Assembly (NCBI GenBank): GCA_003020965.1
Contig: PXRL01000011.1
Location: forward strand, 1 to 64,000
Reading direction: 5' to 3'
Length of the DNA: 64,000 bases
From: Halobacteriales archaeon QS_4_69_225
Lineage (GTDB): Archaea > Halobacteriota > Halobacteria > Halobacteriales > Haloarculaceae
The first letter of the stretch is position 1. The number at the start of each line of letters is the position of its first letter. The notes beneath the pieces were generated by a model. The model was not told the DNA's origin. It saw only the letters and a program-made list of their open reading frames with translations, and searched no databases. Positions 7,964 through 16,093 of this stretch are shown in pieces. A program made the position numbers and the translations under genes.

Positions 7964-9934
7964 ATGGGTTTGATCCGGGACGCGCGGGGGCAGTCCGTGG
8001 TCATCGGGTCGTTGCTGATATTCACGGTTCTCATCCTCGCTTTCTCCGGCTACCAGGCCTTCGCCGTCCCGGACCAGAACGCCGAGGTCGAGGCCGAGCA
8101 CTTCCAGACGGTCGAAGATCAGTTCGCCCGGCTCCAGGGCGGCGTGGTCAACGCGGTCGGAGAGGCCGACACCAGGTCGACGAGCATCGCGCTCGGCACC
8201 CAGTATCCGTCGCGGGCGTTCGCGCTCAACCCGCCGCCGGCGGCCGGCCGCCTCGAGACGACCGCGCCGGGCGACGTCGAGTTCGACACAAGCGAGAACG
8301 TCTGCCGAGCCGACGGCACCGCGACCACGCGGTCGCTGGTCTACACGCCGGGGTACAACGAGTTCAGAGAGCCCCGAGCGGTCGGCTACGAGAATCGGGT
8401 GCTGTCGCGGGAGTTCGAGGGCGGCACCCGGTACGACCAGCGGCTGGTCCGTTCGAGCGGCGGTACCGACGAGATCAGCCTGTTCCTGTTGACCGGCGGA
8501 GTATCGGAGAACGGCGTCAGTAGCTACAGCCTGGAGCTGAACGGCTCGAACCGCCACACGACAACGCTAACCAACCCGCAAGTGACACTACCGAGCCGGT
8601 TCGACGCCGCGACCTGGGAGGACGAGATACTGGCGGACCGCTCGGACGTGACCGCCGCGCCGGCCACCAGCGGCAGGGTCGAACTGTCGTTTGACGGCGG
8701 CGACTACCGGGTGTCGTGTGCGGTCGCCGGCCTCGACAGCGACCCGGCGTTCAGCCCGCCGAGCGACGTCGACACCGGAACGGACGGCGACGCGGCGTAT
8801 AGCACCGAGTGGCTCGACCCCAGCGACGAATCAGGAACAACGTCGTGTTCGGACACGCAGTGTACGCTGGACGCGAGCGTCTCGAAGACGCTGGGCCTGA
8901 CCGCCGAAACCACCCCGCCGGCACAGGACGCGACCATCAGCTTCTCGGTCAGCAACGACACCGTCGGGACCGTCGCTCCGGCCACGAACGAGACCGGGTC
9001 GGACGGGCGGACCCTGACACGCATGCGGGCACGATCCAACGGGACGATGAAGATGTACGCCGCGAGCGGGGGCTCCGGAGACGTTATCAACATCACTGTC
9101 GAGAACCTCATCCCCTTCAGGGGCGTGGTCTTCACCGATGGCAGTAAGAAGGTAACGACGGCAAACTCGACGAGGACGAACACGCTCGCCGCCGAGGCCA
9201 GCGTACTCGGGCCGCTCGTCTCCGACATCGACGGCGACGGCAGCGAGGATATTCCGTACGTGCCGGCGGGAGGCACTACGGTACACATCGTCAATCCGGA
9301 CGGGACCGACGAGACGGAACTCTCGTCAAGTAATTCGCGCTCGCCGTCGCTACTGGGTGTCGGCCAGTGGAACAGTACCCGGATGTCGGTGTACTTCGCC
9401 AGCGGAGACAAATCGACCATCTACCGAACGAACCCGACGCAAGGAGACGTCAGGGTCGTAGAGCCTACCAACAGCGTCAAGGCCGTGGCGGGGCCCGCGG
9501 ACATCGACGATGACAGTACCGACGAACTCGTCTACGTGGACGACAGCTCGGCGCTCCGGTACTTCGAGCCGGGGGCCGGCCCCGGAAGCGCGACCGGGGA
9601 GAAAATCTCGCTCGCAAACGGCCTCGGGGAGAACAACGGCATCGGCCTCGGGCGGCCGGCCGACTTCGACGGCGACGGCACGGCCCGGATTCCGGTGGTC
9701 GACGGGTCGAACCGGCTCGTCCTCGTGAACAGCACCGGGAGCGAGACCGTCCTCGTCGACTCCGGGGTCGCCAAGGCGCCCGTCGCGGCGGTCGACTGGG
9801 ACCAAGATGGCGAACTGGAGGTCATGTTTCTCACCACGAGCGGTGGCCTCAAGTACGTCGACGACATCGACGGGACTCTGACGGTGGAGGATACCGGAAT
9901 CACCGAACCCAGAAAGAAGACCGGCGTTACGTGA
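7964..9934 (+). CDS. Surface protein: type IV pilin-like anchor with FG-GAP repeat domain
   Basis: A 656-residue exported protein. Residues 1-30 (RDARGQSVVIGSLLIFTVLIL) look like a haloarchaeal pilin-type leader with a hydrophobic assembly helix, followed by the QAFAVPDQNAEVE segment typical of DUF7289-like pilin proteins. A beta-rich middle contains CSDTQCTLD and other cysteine pairs. From about residue 420, FG-GAP/VCBS-like repeats with Ca-binding-type loops (DIDGDGSED, DIDDDSTDE, DFDGDGTAR, DWDQDGELE) suggest a beta-propeller. The C-terminal half is clearly paralogous to the minus-strand protein ending at 45638. It is probably displayed on the cell surface. Ligand and role are unknown. Confidence 0.75.
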   Translation: MGLIRDARGQSVVIGSLLIFTVLILAFSGYQAFAVPDQNAEVEAEHFQTVEDQFARLQGGVVNAVGEADTRSTSIALGTQYPSRAFALNPPPAAGRLETTAPGDVEFDTSENVCRADGTATTRSLVYTPGYNEFREPRAVGYENRVLSREFEGGTRYDQRLVRSSGGTDEISLFLLTGGVSENGVSSYSLELNGSNRHTTTLTNPQVTLPSRFDAATWEDEILADRSDVTAAPATSGRVELSFDGGDYRVSCAVAGLDSDPAFSPPSDVDTGTDGDAAYSTEWLDPSDESGTTSCSDTQCTLDASVSKTLGLTAETTPPAQDATISFSVSNDTVGTVAPATNETGSDGRTLTRMRARSNGTMKMYAASGGSGDVINITVENLIPFRGVVFTDGSKKVTTANSTRTNTLAAEASVLGPLVSDIDGDGSEDIPYVPAGGTTVHIVNPDGTDETELSSSNSRSPSLLGVGQWNSTRMSVYFASGDKSTIYRTNPTQGDVRVVEPTNSVKAVAGPADIDDDSTDELVYVDDSSALRYFEPGAGPGSATGEKISLANGLGENNGIGLGRPADFDGDGTARIPVVDGSNRLVLVNSTGSETVLVDSGVAKAPVAAVDWDQDGELEVMFLTTSGGLKYVDDIDGTLTVEDTGITEPRKKTGVT

Positions 9935-10116
9935 CCCCGTCCGACCGAAGAAGCGAACCGTTCATGGTCAGCGACCCGATGCTCGCCGACGACGAGAGAA
10001 TCCGACCGATAGGCACGAACCGCATCCGCCCCGTGCCGAGACGGGTGATCCCGGCGAGCGATCCATTGGAAACGGATGTTCTGTTCGACAATCGACGAAC
10101 CTCTGGTCGACAGACA

Positions 10117-10124
10117 CTTATACC
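10117..10124 (+). promoter_or_regulatory. TATA box of the HMG-CoA synthase gene
   Basis: CTTATACC lies about 25 bases before the ATG at 10145, the expected distance for a leaderless haloarchaeal transcript. The preceding 180 bases after the FG-GAP gene hold no other recognisable feature. Confidence 0.6.
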
Positions 10125-10144
10125 GCTTTCCCGTTCACCCGGAT

Positions 10145-11488
10145 ATGACGGACCAGAGCGTCGGCATCGACGGCATCGAGATACACACCGGCAAGCTGAA
10201 ACTCGATCTCGCGGAGACGTTCGCCCCCGAGATGGGCGACGACCCCGGCAAGTACACGAAGGGCCTCGGCCTGTACGCCAGTTCCCTGCCGGACACCTAC
10301 GAGGACATCGTGACGATGGGCGCCAACGCGGCCTACCGGCTGATGGAGCGAAAGGGCCTCGAACCCGCGGACATCGGCCGCATCGATGTCGGCACGGAGT
10401 CGGCGTTCGACCACTCCAAGCCCGTCTCGACGTACATCGCGGGCTGTCTCGAGCAGGTGTTCGACGGCGACTTCCACCACGCCAACAAGGGCGAGCGGAA
10501 GTTCGCCTGCATGGCCGGCACCCAGAGCATCGACGACGCGTACAACTGGATCCGCGCGGGCCGGAACCGTGGCCGAGCGGCGCTGGTGATCGCGACCGAC
10601 ACCGCCCTCTACGCGCGGGACGACCCCGGCGAGGCCACCCAGGGCGCCGGCGCCGTCGCGATGCTCATCGACGAAGAGCCCGACTTCGTGGAGCTGTCGA
10701 CCGCACAGGGGTACGGCAGCGCCGACGAGACGGACTTCCTGAAGCCGCAGCAGCAGTTCCCCAGCGTCGACGGCAAGCGCTCGGTGAAGGTGTATCTCGC
10801 GCGGATGCGGGAGGCGCTGGTCGATTACGAGTCCGTCGGCGGCGACATCCACCCCGAGGACTTCCGACTTGGGCCGTTCCACACCCCTTTCCCGGGAATG
10901 GTCCGGAAAGCCGCCGTGCTGGCGTACCGCCACATCACCCGCGACACGGAAATCGAGGCCGAACTGGCCGACGAGATCGGCCGCCAGCCCCGCCCGGAGG
11001 CCTTCGACGACGAGGACGCCTACCGGGAGGCGCTGAGCGACTACACCGACGCCCTGAAGGAAACCGACCGCTACCGGGAGTGGTACGACGAGACCATCGA
11101 CCCGACGCTGGACCTCGCTCGCGAGGTCGGCAACTGGTACACCGGCTCGGTCCACGTCGCCCGCGTCTCCGCGATCAAGGCGCTCGCGGAGGCCGGCGAG
11201 GACCCTACCGGACGGCGGCTGCTCGTCGGCTCCTACGGCTCCGGCGCACAGGCGGAGATCCACGTCGAGACGATCCAGGAGAACTACCGCGAGGAGATCG
11301 AGGCGCTGAACATCGACGACCGGCTGGCGTCCCGCTACGACCTCTCCTTCGCGGAGTACGAGGACGTCCACGACGCCCACAACTTCGACGAGGAGACCAA
11401 CGGCGAGGAGTTCACCGTTCCCGACAGCGAGTTCGTCTTCGACGGCTGGGGCCGGATGGGCGAGCGGAAGTACCGCTACGTCGAGTGA
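10145..11488 (+). CDS. hmgB: Hydroxymethylglutaryl-CoA synthase
   Basis: Condenses acetyl-CoA with acetoacetyl-CoA to HMG-CoA, the entry to the mevalonate route for archaeal lipids and carotenoids. The product has 447 residues. It has the thiolase-fold acid VGTESAFDHSKP (about 82-93), the nucleophilic Cys122 in KFACMAGTQ and the downstream FHTPFPGMVRKA segment with the catalytic His. The ATG at 10145 is chosen because it sits just after the TATA element and begins the family-typical MTDQSVGIDGIEIHTGK. Its product feeds the carotenoid operons at 30-36 kb. The two loci are not physically linked. Confidence 0.96.
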   Translation: MTDQSVGIDGIEIHTGKLKLDLAETFAPEMGDDPGKYTKGLGLYASSLPDTYEDIVTMGANAAYRLMERKGLEPADIGRIDVGTESAFDHSKPVSTYIAGCLEQVFDGDFHHANKGERKFACMAGTQSIDDAYNWIRAGRNRGRAALVIATDTALYARDDPGEATQGAGAVAMLIDEEPDFVELSTAQGYGSADETDFLKPQQQFPSVDGKRSVKVYLARMREALVDYESVGGDIHPEDFRLGPFHTPFPGMVRKAAVLAYRHITRDTEIEAELADEIGRQPRPEAFDDEDAYREALSDYTDALKETDRYREWYDETIDPTLDLAREVGNWYTGSVHVARVSAIKALAEAGEDPTGRRLLVGSYGSGAQAEIHVETIQENYREEIEALNIDDRLASRYDLSFAEYEDVHDAHNFDEETNGEEFTVPDSEFVFDGWGRMGERKYRYVE

Positions 11489-11593
11489 GCAGCCGGCCGT
11501 AACTGTCTCGTAGTGAAGGTGTTACACGACGGTTCACATACCCTGTATTCCGCTGTGCTGAATCGGTCAGTACAGGCGACCTATTGACCACTG

Positions 11594-11740
11594 TCAGCGC
11601 CGTCGAGTAACGAAGATGAGGATACCGACGACGAGGAGACCGACACCCCAATAGACGGACGGAAACGGCAGATACGCGAGTAGAAGCGTTACGATGCCAG
11701 ATGTGATGAGCGACCACCCTATCGTCGTTTGAACCGCCAT
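11594..11740 (-). CDS. Small membrane protein (48 aa)
   Basis: An ATG-started frame of 48 codons. The product begins MAVQTTIGWSLITSGIVTLL and ends in VTRRR. Two hydrophobic helices (about residues 8-25 and 30-44) are separated by LPFPSVYWG, and the basic C-terminus fits a cytoplasmic anchor. The helical-hairpin pattern recalls tiny haloarchaeal membrane proteins. Codon use is less GC-biased than neighbouring genes, so it may be recently acquired or under weak selection. It is convergent with hmgB. Function is unknown. Confidence 0.5.
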   Translation of the reverse strand: MAVQTTIGWSLITSGIVTLLLAYLPFPSVYWGVGLLVVGILIFVTRRR

Positions 11741-12089
11741 ATTCCCCCCATCGGCACCGATGGATATGGTTAGTCACCTACTTCGGTCAGTTCGCACGTC
11801 TACCTCCCGACCGATTCACCGGGGTCCGGATGAAACCAGTATCTCATGAATAGTTCTACGGCACCCTCAGTGGTTACTGTACGTCATTATCGGATGACCG
11901 CACGCCGTCGTGCGGTCGTACCGGTACACAGTTACAGCAATCAGTATCCGAACCTCGGTGCCGTAAACGGCTTTTATCGAACGACTACTGCGGATGCCTC
12001 GAATCGGATTTTCACGCAACTACAGCCGGCGGGATGACGGGTCGGCGACCCCGACCCGTACCGTCGAGACGACGGGCGACACCCGCGGG
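11741..12089. other. Intergenic region with two perfect hairpins
   Basis: No convincing gene. A perfect 9-bp hairpin (arms GACCGCACG/CGTGCGGTC, loop CCGT) lies at 11896-11917. Another (arms ACGGGTCGG/CCGACCCGT, 5-base loop) lies at 12037-12059, about 30 bases beyond the stop of the GNAT frame on the minus strand, where it could help end or stabilise that transcript. A CTTTTATCG element near 11970 could be a promoter, but no supported gene follows it. Confidence 0.45.
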
Positions 12090-12721
12090 TCACCGCCCGA
12101 ACTCGAAGTCGGCGTCGTACTCGCCGCCGGTCGCTTCCTGCCACTCCTCGCTCGTGACCGAGTAGCGGACCGTGTCCCGCGGCTCGTCGCCGACGACGAC
12201 CCCGTTGCGGACCGTTCCCTCCCTGCGGCCGCCCAGCGACTCGACTACTTCTCGATGGCGCGGCCGGACTTCTCGTTGTCCGGGTCGTGGGTGACGCAGA
12301 CGACCTCCAGATCGAGGACGTCGAACGCCAGCGCCGCCAGCGTCCGGGCGCGCTCGCCGGAGTAGCCGCGGCCCCAGAACGGCTTCCGGAGCCAGACGCC
12401 CAACCCGGCGCGGCGGCGGTCCCAGTCGACGGAGAGCCTGCAGCCCCCGGCGAACTCGCCGGCGCCGTCCTCGCCGTCCCGCGGGCGGATCGCGAAGGTG
12501 ACGCCCTCGTCGTCGTCGAACTCCTCGCCGACGAAGTCGACGAACTCCGCCGTCTCCTTCGGGTGGGCGTAGGGGTCCCACGTCATCCAGGTGGTTATCT
12601 CCTCGATGTCGGGGGCGCCCTCGCGGGCGTGTTCGTACATCTCGTAGGGATCGAACGACTCCGGGTGGACGAGTTCGTACCGCAGGTGGGGGCTCTCGGC
12701 GGCAGACGGGAACAGTGCCAC
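12090..12721 (-). pseudogene. GNAT acetyltransferase (RimJ/RimL-like), frameshifted near 3' end
   Basis: A GCN5-related N-acetyltransferase resembling the ribosomal-protein acetyltransferase group. The in-frame part encodes MALFPSAAESPHLRYELV onwards and the acetyl-CoA-binding WLRKPFWGRGYSGERA. It stops after NEKSGRAIEK at an unexpected TAG (12245-12247). Immediately downstream in another frame the protein continues as VESLGGRREGTVRNGVVVGD to a normal end at 12090. Reading the codon after AIEK as TAC (one base missing) restores a single protein of about 210 residues. The loss is at the end of the fold, so residual function is possible. It could also be an assembly error. Confidence 0.75.
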
Positions 12722-12775
12722 GTCGGCGGTGACGGGGCCTGGATGAAAGGATTGCCGGCGGCGTGGGAGGGCGTG

Positions 12776-13840
12776 TCAGTCGGCGTTCGGCGTCGGCGCC
12801 TCCTCGACCATCCCGACGACGTCGTCGAAGAAGTCGAGCGTATCGTGGGGGCCGGGGTTGGCCTCGGGGTGGTACTGGCGGGTGATGACGCCGAGGTCGT
12901 CGCTCTCCAGGCCCTCGGGGGTGTCGTCGTTGACGTTGATCTGGGTCACCTCGAGGTCGCCGGGGTCGGCGACGGTGTAGCCGTGGTTCTGTGTGGTCAT
13001 GACGACCCGCCCGGAGCGGAGGTCCCGGACGGGCTGGTTGACGCCGCGGTGGCCGAACTCCATCTTCTCGGTCTCGCCGCCGAGGGCGTCCGCGATGACC
13101 TGCTGGCCGAGACAGATGCCCGCCATCGGCACCTCGCCGACGTACTCGTCGACGAGGGCGGCGGCGGCCTCGAAGTTCTTCGGATCGCCGGGGCCGTTGG
13201 AGATGAACAGTACGTCCGGGTCGACGGCCTCGACGTCGGCGACCGTCGCGTCGTACGGCAGCACCTCGACGACGGCGTCCCGCTCGAGCAGGGAGTCGGC
13301 GATGGAGCCCTTGGCGCCGCAGTCGACCAGCGCGACCGTCGGGCCGTCGCCGTCGGGGTTGTGGGTGTGGGGTTCGGCGGCGCTGACCTGTGCGCCGATG
13401 TCGGTGTGGTCGCTCATCGCGACGCAGTTTGCGAGTTCGGTCTCGGCGGCCTCGGGGGTGGCGTCCGGGCCGGCGGCGATGCCGCACTGCATGGCCCCCT
13501 GCTCGCGGATGCCGGTCACCAGGTCGCGGGTGTCAAGATGGTCGACGGCGGGGACGTCCTCGCTTTCGAGCCAGGCGGCGACGTCCTCGGTGAACTCCCG
13601 GGCGACGGCGGCCCGCGGGTGGACGCGGTCGGACTCGAAACGCGCCTTCCGGACGCCGTAGTTGCCGACGAGCGGGTACGAGAAGGTGAGGACCTGCTCC
13701 TCGTAGCTGGGGTCGGTGAGCGACTCCTCGTAGCCGGTGTAGGCGGTCGTGAACACGAGTTCCCCGCGGCTGCGGCCGGGGGCACGGCTGCGGGCCTCGA
13801 CGACCCGGCCGTCCTCCAGCGCGACGTAGGCCTCCGTCAT
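12776..13840 (-). CDS. carA: Carbamoyl phosphate synthase small (glutaminase) subunit
   Basis: Supplies ammonia from glutamine to CarB for carbamoyl phosphate, used in arginine and pyrimidine synthesis. The 354-residue product has the N-terminal CarA domain (TTAYTGYEESLTDPSY) and a class I glutaminase domain with nucleophile Cys243 in GICLGQQ, His324 and Glu326 in QYHPE, and FISNGPGDP. The ATG at 13840 gives the canonical MTEAYVALEDGRV. A longer start has no support. TTAT-containing DNA about 27 bases upstream is the likely promoter. It is divergent from an Lrp-type regulator with a perfect palindrome between them. CarB is not in the window. Confidence 0.96.
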   Translation of the reverse strand: MTEAYVALEDGRVVEARSRAPGRSRGELVFTTAYTGYEESLTDPSYEEQVLTFSYPLVGNYGVRKARFESDRVHPRAAVAREFTEDVAAWLESEDVPAVDHLDTRDLVTGIREQGAMQCGIAAGPDATPEAAETELANCVAMSDHTDIGAQVSAAEPHTHNPDGDGPTVALVDCGAKGSIADSLLERDAVVEVLPYDATVADVEAVDPDVLFISNGPGDPKNFEAAAALVDEYVGEVPMAGICLGQQVIADALGGETEKMEFGHRGVNQPVRDLRSGRVVMTTQNHGYTVADPGDLEVTQINVNDDTPEGLESDDLGVITRQYHPEANPGPHDTLDFFDDVVGMVEEAPTPNAD

Positions 13841-13891
13841 TACGAAACGCGTACGATGCACCGCCAGATAATCCTTGTGTTCGAAGCGAGG

Positions 13892-13906
13892 TTACGAAAT
13901 TCGTAA
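13892..13906. promoter_or_regulatory. Palindromic operator between carA and lrp
   Basis: A perfect 15-bp inverted repeat, TTACGAA-A-TTCGTAA, in the 101-base divergent intergenic region. It covers the place where the TATA box of the Lrp-type gene (ATG 13942) should lie and sits 52 bases upstream of the carA ATG. A related half-site (TTACGAAACGCGTA) begins at 13840 over the carA start. Lrp/AsnC proteins bind such palindromes and commonly autoregulate, so control of both genes is inferred. Confidence 0.65.
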
Positions 13907-13941
13907 TCGGTAAGTGGGGGCGGGAAGAATCGTCTATCCTC

Positions 13942-14355
13942 ATGGACGACCTGGACCGGGAGATACTGACCATCCTCCGGCGGGACTCGCGGACGCCGTA
14001 CACCGAGATCGCCGACCGCGTCGGCACCTCGGAGGGGACGGTCCGCAACCGGGTCGAACGGCTCGTCGACGAGGGGATAATCGAGCGGTTCACCGTCGCC
14101 ACCCGGACGGGTAACGTCAAGGCGATGGTCGAGATCGGCGTCGCCGTCGACGTCGACACCGACGACATCTCCGAGCGGATGGCCGACTGGTCGGGGGTCG
14201 ACTTCGTCTGGCAGGTCTCCGGCGAGGAGGACGTCGTCGCCGTCGCCGACACGGCCGACACCGGCACGCTCAACGAGATGATCACCCGTGCCCGGGAACT
14301 CGACGAGGTCATCAGCACGAAGACGCGGCTCATCCTCGACGAGAAGCTGGGCTAG
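13942..14355 (+). CDS. Lrp/AsnC family transcriptional regulator
   Basis: A 137-residue DNA-binding regulator. The N-terminal helix-turn-helix (MDDLDREILTILRRDSRTPY, then IADRVGTSEGTVRNRVERL) is followed by a RAM-type alpha/beta effector domain from about residue 60 (VEIGVAVDVDTDD) to ISTKTRLILDEKLG. Length matches the family. It is divergent from carA and shares the palindromic intergenic region, so it probably controls carA and itself in response to an amino acid. The stop codon overlaps that of the PHP gene on the other strand (CTAG). Confidence 0.92.
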   Translation: MDDLDREILTILRRDSRTPYTEIADRVGTSEGTVRNRVERLVDEGIIERFTVATRTGNVKAMVEIGVAVDVDTDDISERMADWSGVDFVWQVSGEEDVVAVADTADTGTLNEMITRARELDEVISTKTRLILDEKLG

Positions 14356-15065
14356 TCGGACTCCTCGCCCGGCGGGTTGCCGACCCCCGGCGTCGGCCCG
14401 TCGGGACTGTCGAGCTGTCGCTTGTGCTCGTGAATCCGCCGGTAGAGTCCCCGGAGCAGCCGGTAGGGGAGTCGGTCGTCGACGCGGGCGTCGACCCGGC
14501 CCTCCCGGATGGCGTCGGTGACCGCGGCGGGCGTCAGTTCCTCGGCGTCGACCTCCGTGTGGGCGCGGCCCACCTCGAAGGGGTAGTGGGCGTCGCTGCC
14601 GCCGACCAGCGGCAGCTCCCGGTGGTCGGCCAGTCGCTCGACCCACGCCCGCGTCCGCGGGTGCTTGCCGTTGACCTCGATGGCGTCCAGGTCCAACTCG
14701 CCGAGGTCCCGGATGGTACTGTTCCGGTAGGGGTGTGCGAGTACCGCCGCACAGCCGCGGTCGTGGGCCAGCTCGACGGCCTCCTCGGGGGTCAACTCGC
14801 CGGGGTCGGTCTCGGCCGGCGGGTCCGGGCCGACGACGAGCAGGTGGCCCCGCGTCGTCGTTATCTCGTTGCCCGGCAGCGCCGTCGTGCCCAGCGAGTC
14901 CGGAAAGGCCGTGTAGTAGTCGTGGTTGGTCGTGGCGAGGCCGTCGAGGCCGCGGAGTCGCGCGACCGCCGCCAGCAACCGGTAGCCGACGGGGTCGAAG
15001 CGGTCCCCCAGTTCGCGGCGGCCGTGGAAGAACCGCGTGTGGGTGTGCAGGTCGACGGCGTACAC
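14352..15065 (-). CDS. PHP domain metal-dependent phosphoesterase
   Basis: A 237-residue PHP-fold protein, predicted to hydrolyse a phosphate ester at a multinuclear metal site. Motifs include the N-terminal DLHTHTRF (residues 5-12), the second motif TTNHDYY, an internal AVLAHPYR, and the C-terminal GGSDAHYP. The order matches the PHP superfamily. Substrate is unknown. The ATG at 15065 is supported by the A/T block about 27 bases upstream that also serves the divergent lipid kinase gene. The C-terminus is basic then Pro/Gly-rich and probably disordered. Confidence 0.9.
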   Translation of the reverse strand: MYAVDLHTHTRFFHGRRELGDRFDPVGYRLLAAVARLRGLDGLATTNHDYYTAFPDSLGTTALPGNEITTTRGHLLVVGPDPPAETDPGELTPEEAVELAHDRGCAAVLAHPYRNSTIRDLGELDLDAIEVNGKHPRTRAWVERLADHRELPLVGGSDAHYPFEVGRAHTEVDAEELTPAAVTDAIREGRVDARVDDRLPYRLLRGLYRRIHEHKRQLDSPDGPTPGVGNPPGEESD

Positions 15066-15087
15066 GTTCGAATCGGGGACCGGAACA

Positions 15088-15100
15088 CCTTTTTATTTTT
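15088..15100. promoter_or_regulatory. Shared bidirectional TATA region
   Basis: A/T-rich block (CTTTTTATTTTTC) midway between two divergent ATGs, 15065 (minus) and 15119 (plus). Its centre is about 26-28 bases from each, the normal archaeal TATA-to-start distance. This implies one core element driving two leaderless genes in opposite directions. Confidence 0.6.
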
Positions 15101-15118
15101 CGACACGATCGATTCGAC

Positions 15119-16042
15119 ATGGAAGAGGCCGGAAGCGACGGCCCGCGGCGGGTGGTGATCTGCAACCCCGTCAGCGGGAGCGAAGACCACGTCGACCACG
15201 TCCGCGAACTCGCCGACGCCCACGGGTTCGAGTGCAGGGAAGCCACCGAGGCGGGCGACGTTCCCCGGATGGCCGCCGAGGCCGCCACCGGTGGTGCGGA
15301 GTTCGTGGCGGCGGCGGGCGGGGACGGCACGCTCAACGAGGTGGTCAACGGGCTCTACGGCGCCGAGGCGCTCGGGGACGTGACCGTCGGCGTCGTGCCC
15401 GCCGGCACCGGCAACAACTTCGCCTCGAAACTCGGCGTCGAAAGCATCGACCACGCCTTCGAGGTGCTCGCGGACGGCGAGCGCCGGGAGGTCGACCTCG
15501 GGGTGGCCGCGGGGCGGGCGTTCGTCAACTCCTGTGTCGGCGGCATCACCGCCGAGGCCAGCGCCGAGACCACCCCCGAGAGCAAACGGAACCTCGGCGT
15601 GATGGCTTACGTGCTGAACACGGTCAGACAGGCCGTCGCCTACGAGGGCATCCCGCTGACCGTCGAGACGCGGGACGCCGACCCCCGGACCTGGAGCGGC
15701 GAGGCGGCGTTCGTCCTCGTGGGCAACGGTCGGCGCTTTCCCGTCGGGGGCGACGCACAGGCCGACATGGAGGACGGCCTGCTCGAGGTGACCATCATCG
15801 AGGACGCGCCGGCCGTCGACGTCGTCGGCGAGGCGACCAGGGAGCGGCTCTTCGGCGACTCCGGCGACCACATCCACCGGTTCGTGACGCCGACGCTGAC
15901 CGTTCGGTCGGCCGACGACGACCCCATCTCGTTCAGCCTCGACGGCGAGATGATAACGAGCCACGAGGCGGACATCGAGGCGCTTCCCGGGCGGCTGACG
16001 ATGCCGGTCGGAACGGCCTACGACCCGAACCCCGACGCGTAG
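15119..16042 (+). CDS. Diacylglycerol/lipid kinase family protein
   Basis: A 307-residue member of the DAGK/YegS/sphingosine kinase family, which phosphorylates a lipid hydroxyl with ATP. It has the nucleotide-binding start RRVVICNPVSGSEDHVDHV, the catalytic GGDGTLNEVVNG (about residues 68-79) and the PAGTGNNFA motif. The C-terminal beta-sandwich (FSLDGEMITSHEADIEALPG) is typical. The start is set by the A/T block 26 bases upstream, because longer frames run antisense through the PHP gene. The likely substrate in an archaeon is an isoprenoid glycerol lipid, but this is inference. Confidence 0.92.
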   Translation: MEEAGSDGPRRVVICNPVSGSEDHVDHVRELADAHGFECREATEAGDVPRMAAEAATGGAEFVAAAGGDGTLNEVVNGLYGAEALGDVTVGVVPAGTGNNFASKLGVESIDHAFEVLADGERREVDLGVAAGRAFVNSCVGGITAEASAETTPESKRNLGVMAYVLNTVRQAVAYEGIPLTVETRDADPRTWSGEAAFVLVGNGRRFPVGGDAQADMEDGLLEVTIIEDAPAVDVVGEATRERLFGDSGDHIHRFVTPTLTVRSADDDPISFSLDGEMITSHEADIEALPGRLTMPVGTAYDPNPDA

Positions 16043-16093
16043 CGTCCCGCCGGAGTCGAAGAGGCCTTAACAGCGGTCGTCGTTTTGGCGCCC

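Noticed and set aside
11846-12037. A 63-codon plus-strand frame in the hmgB-GNAT intergenic region
   Set aside because: It crosses a perfect hairpin, lacks coding bias and has no recognisable features.
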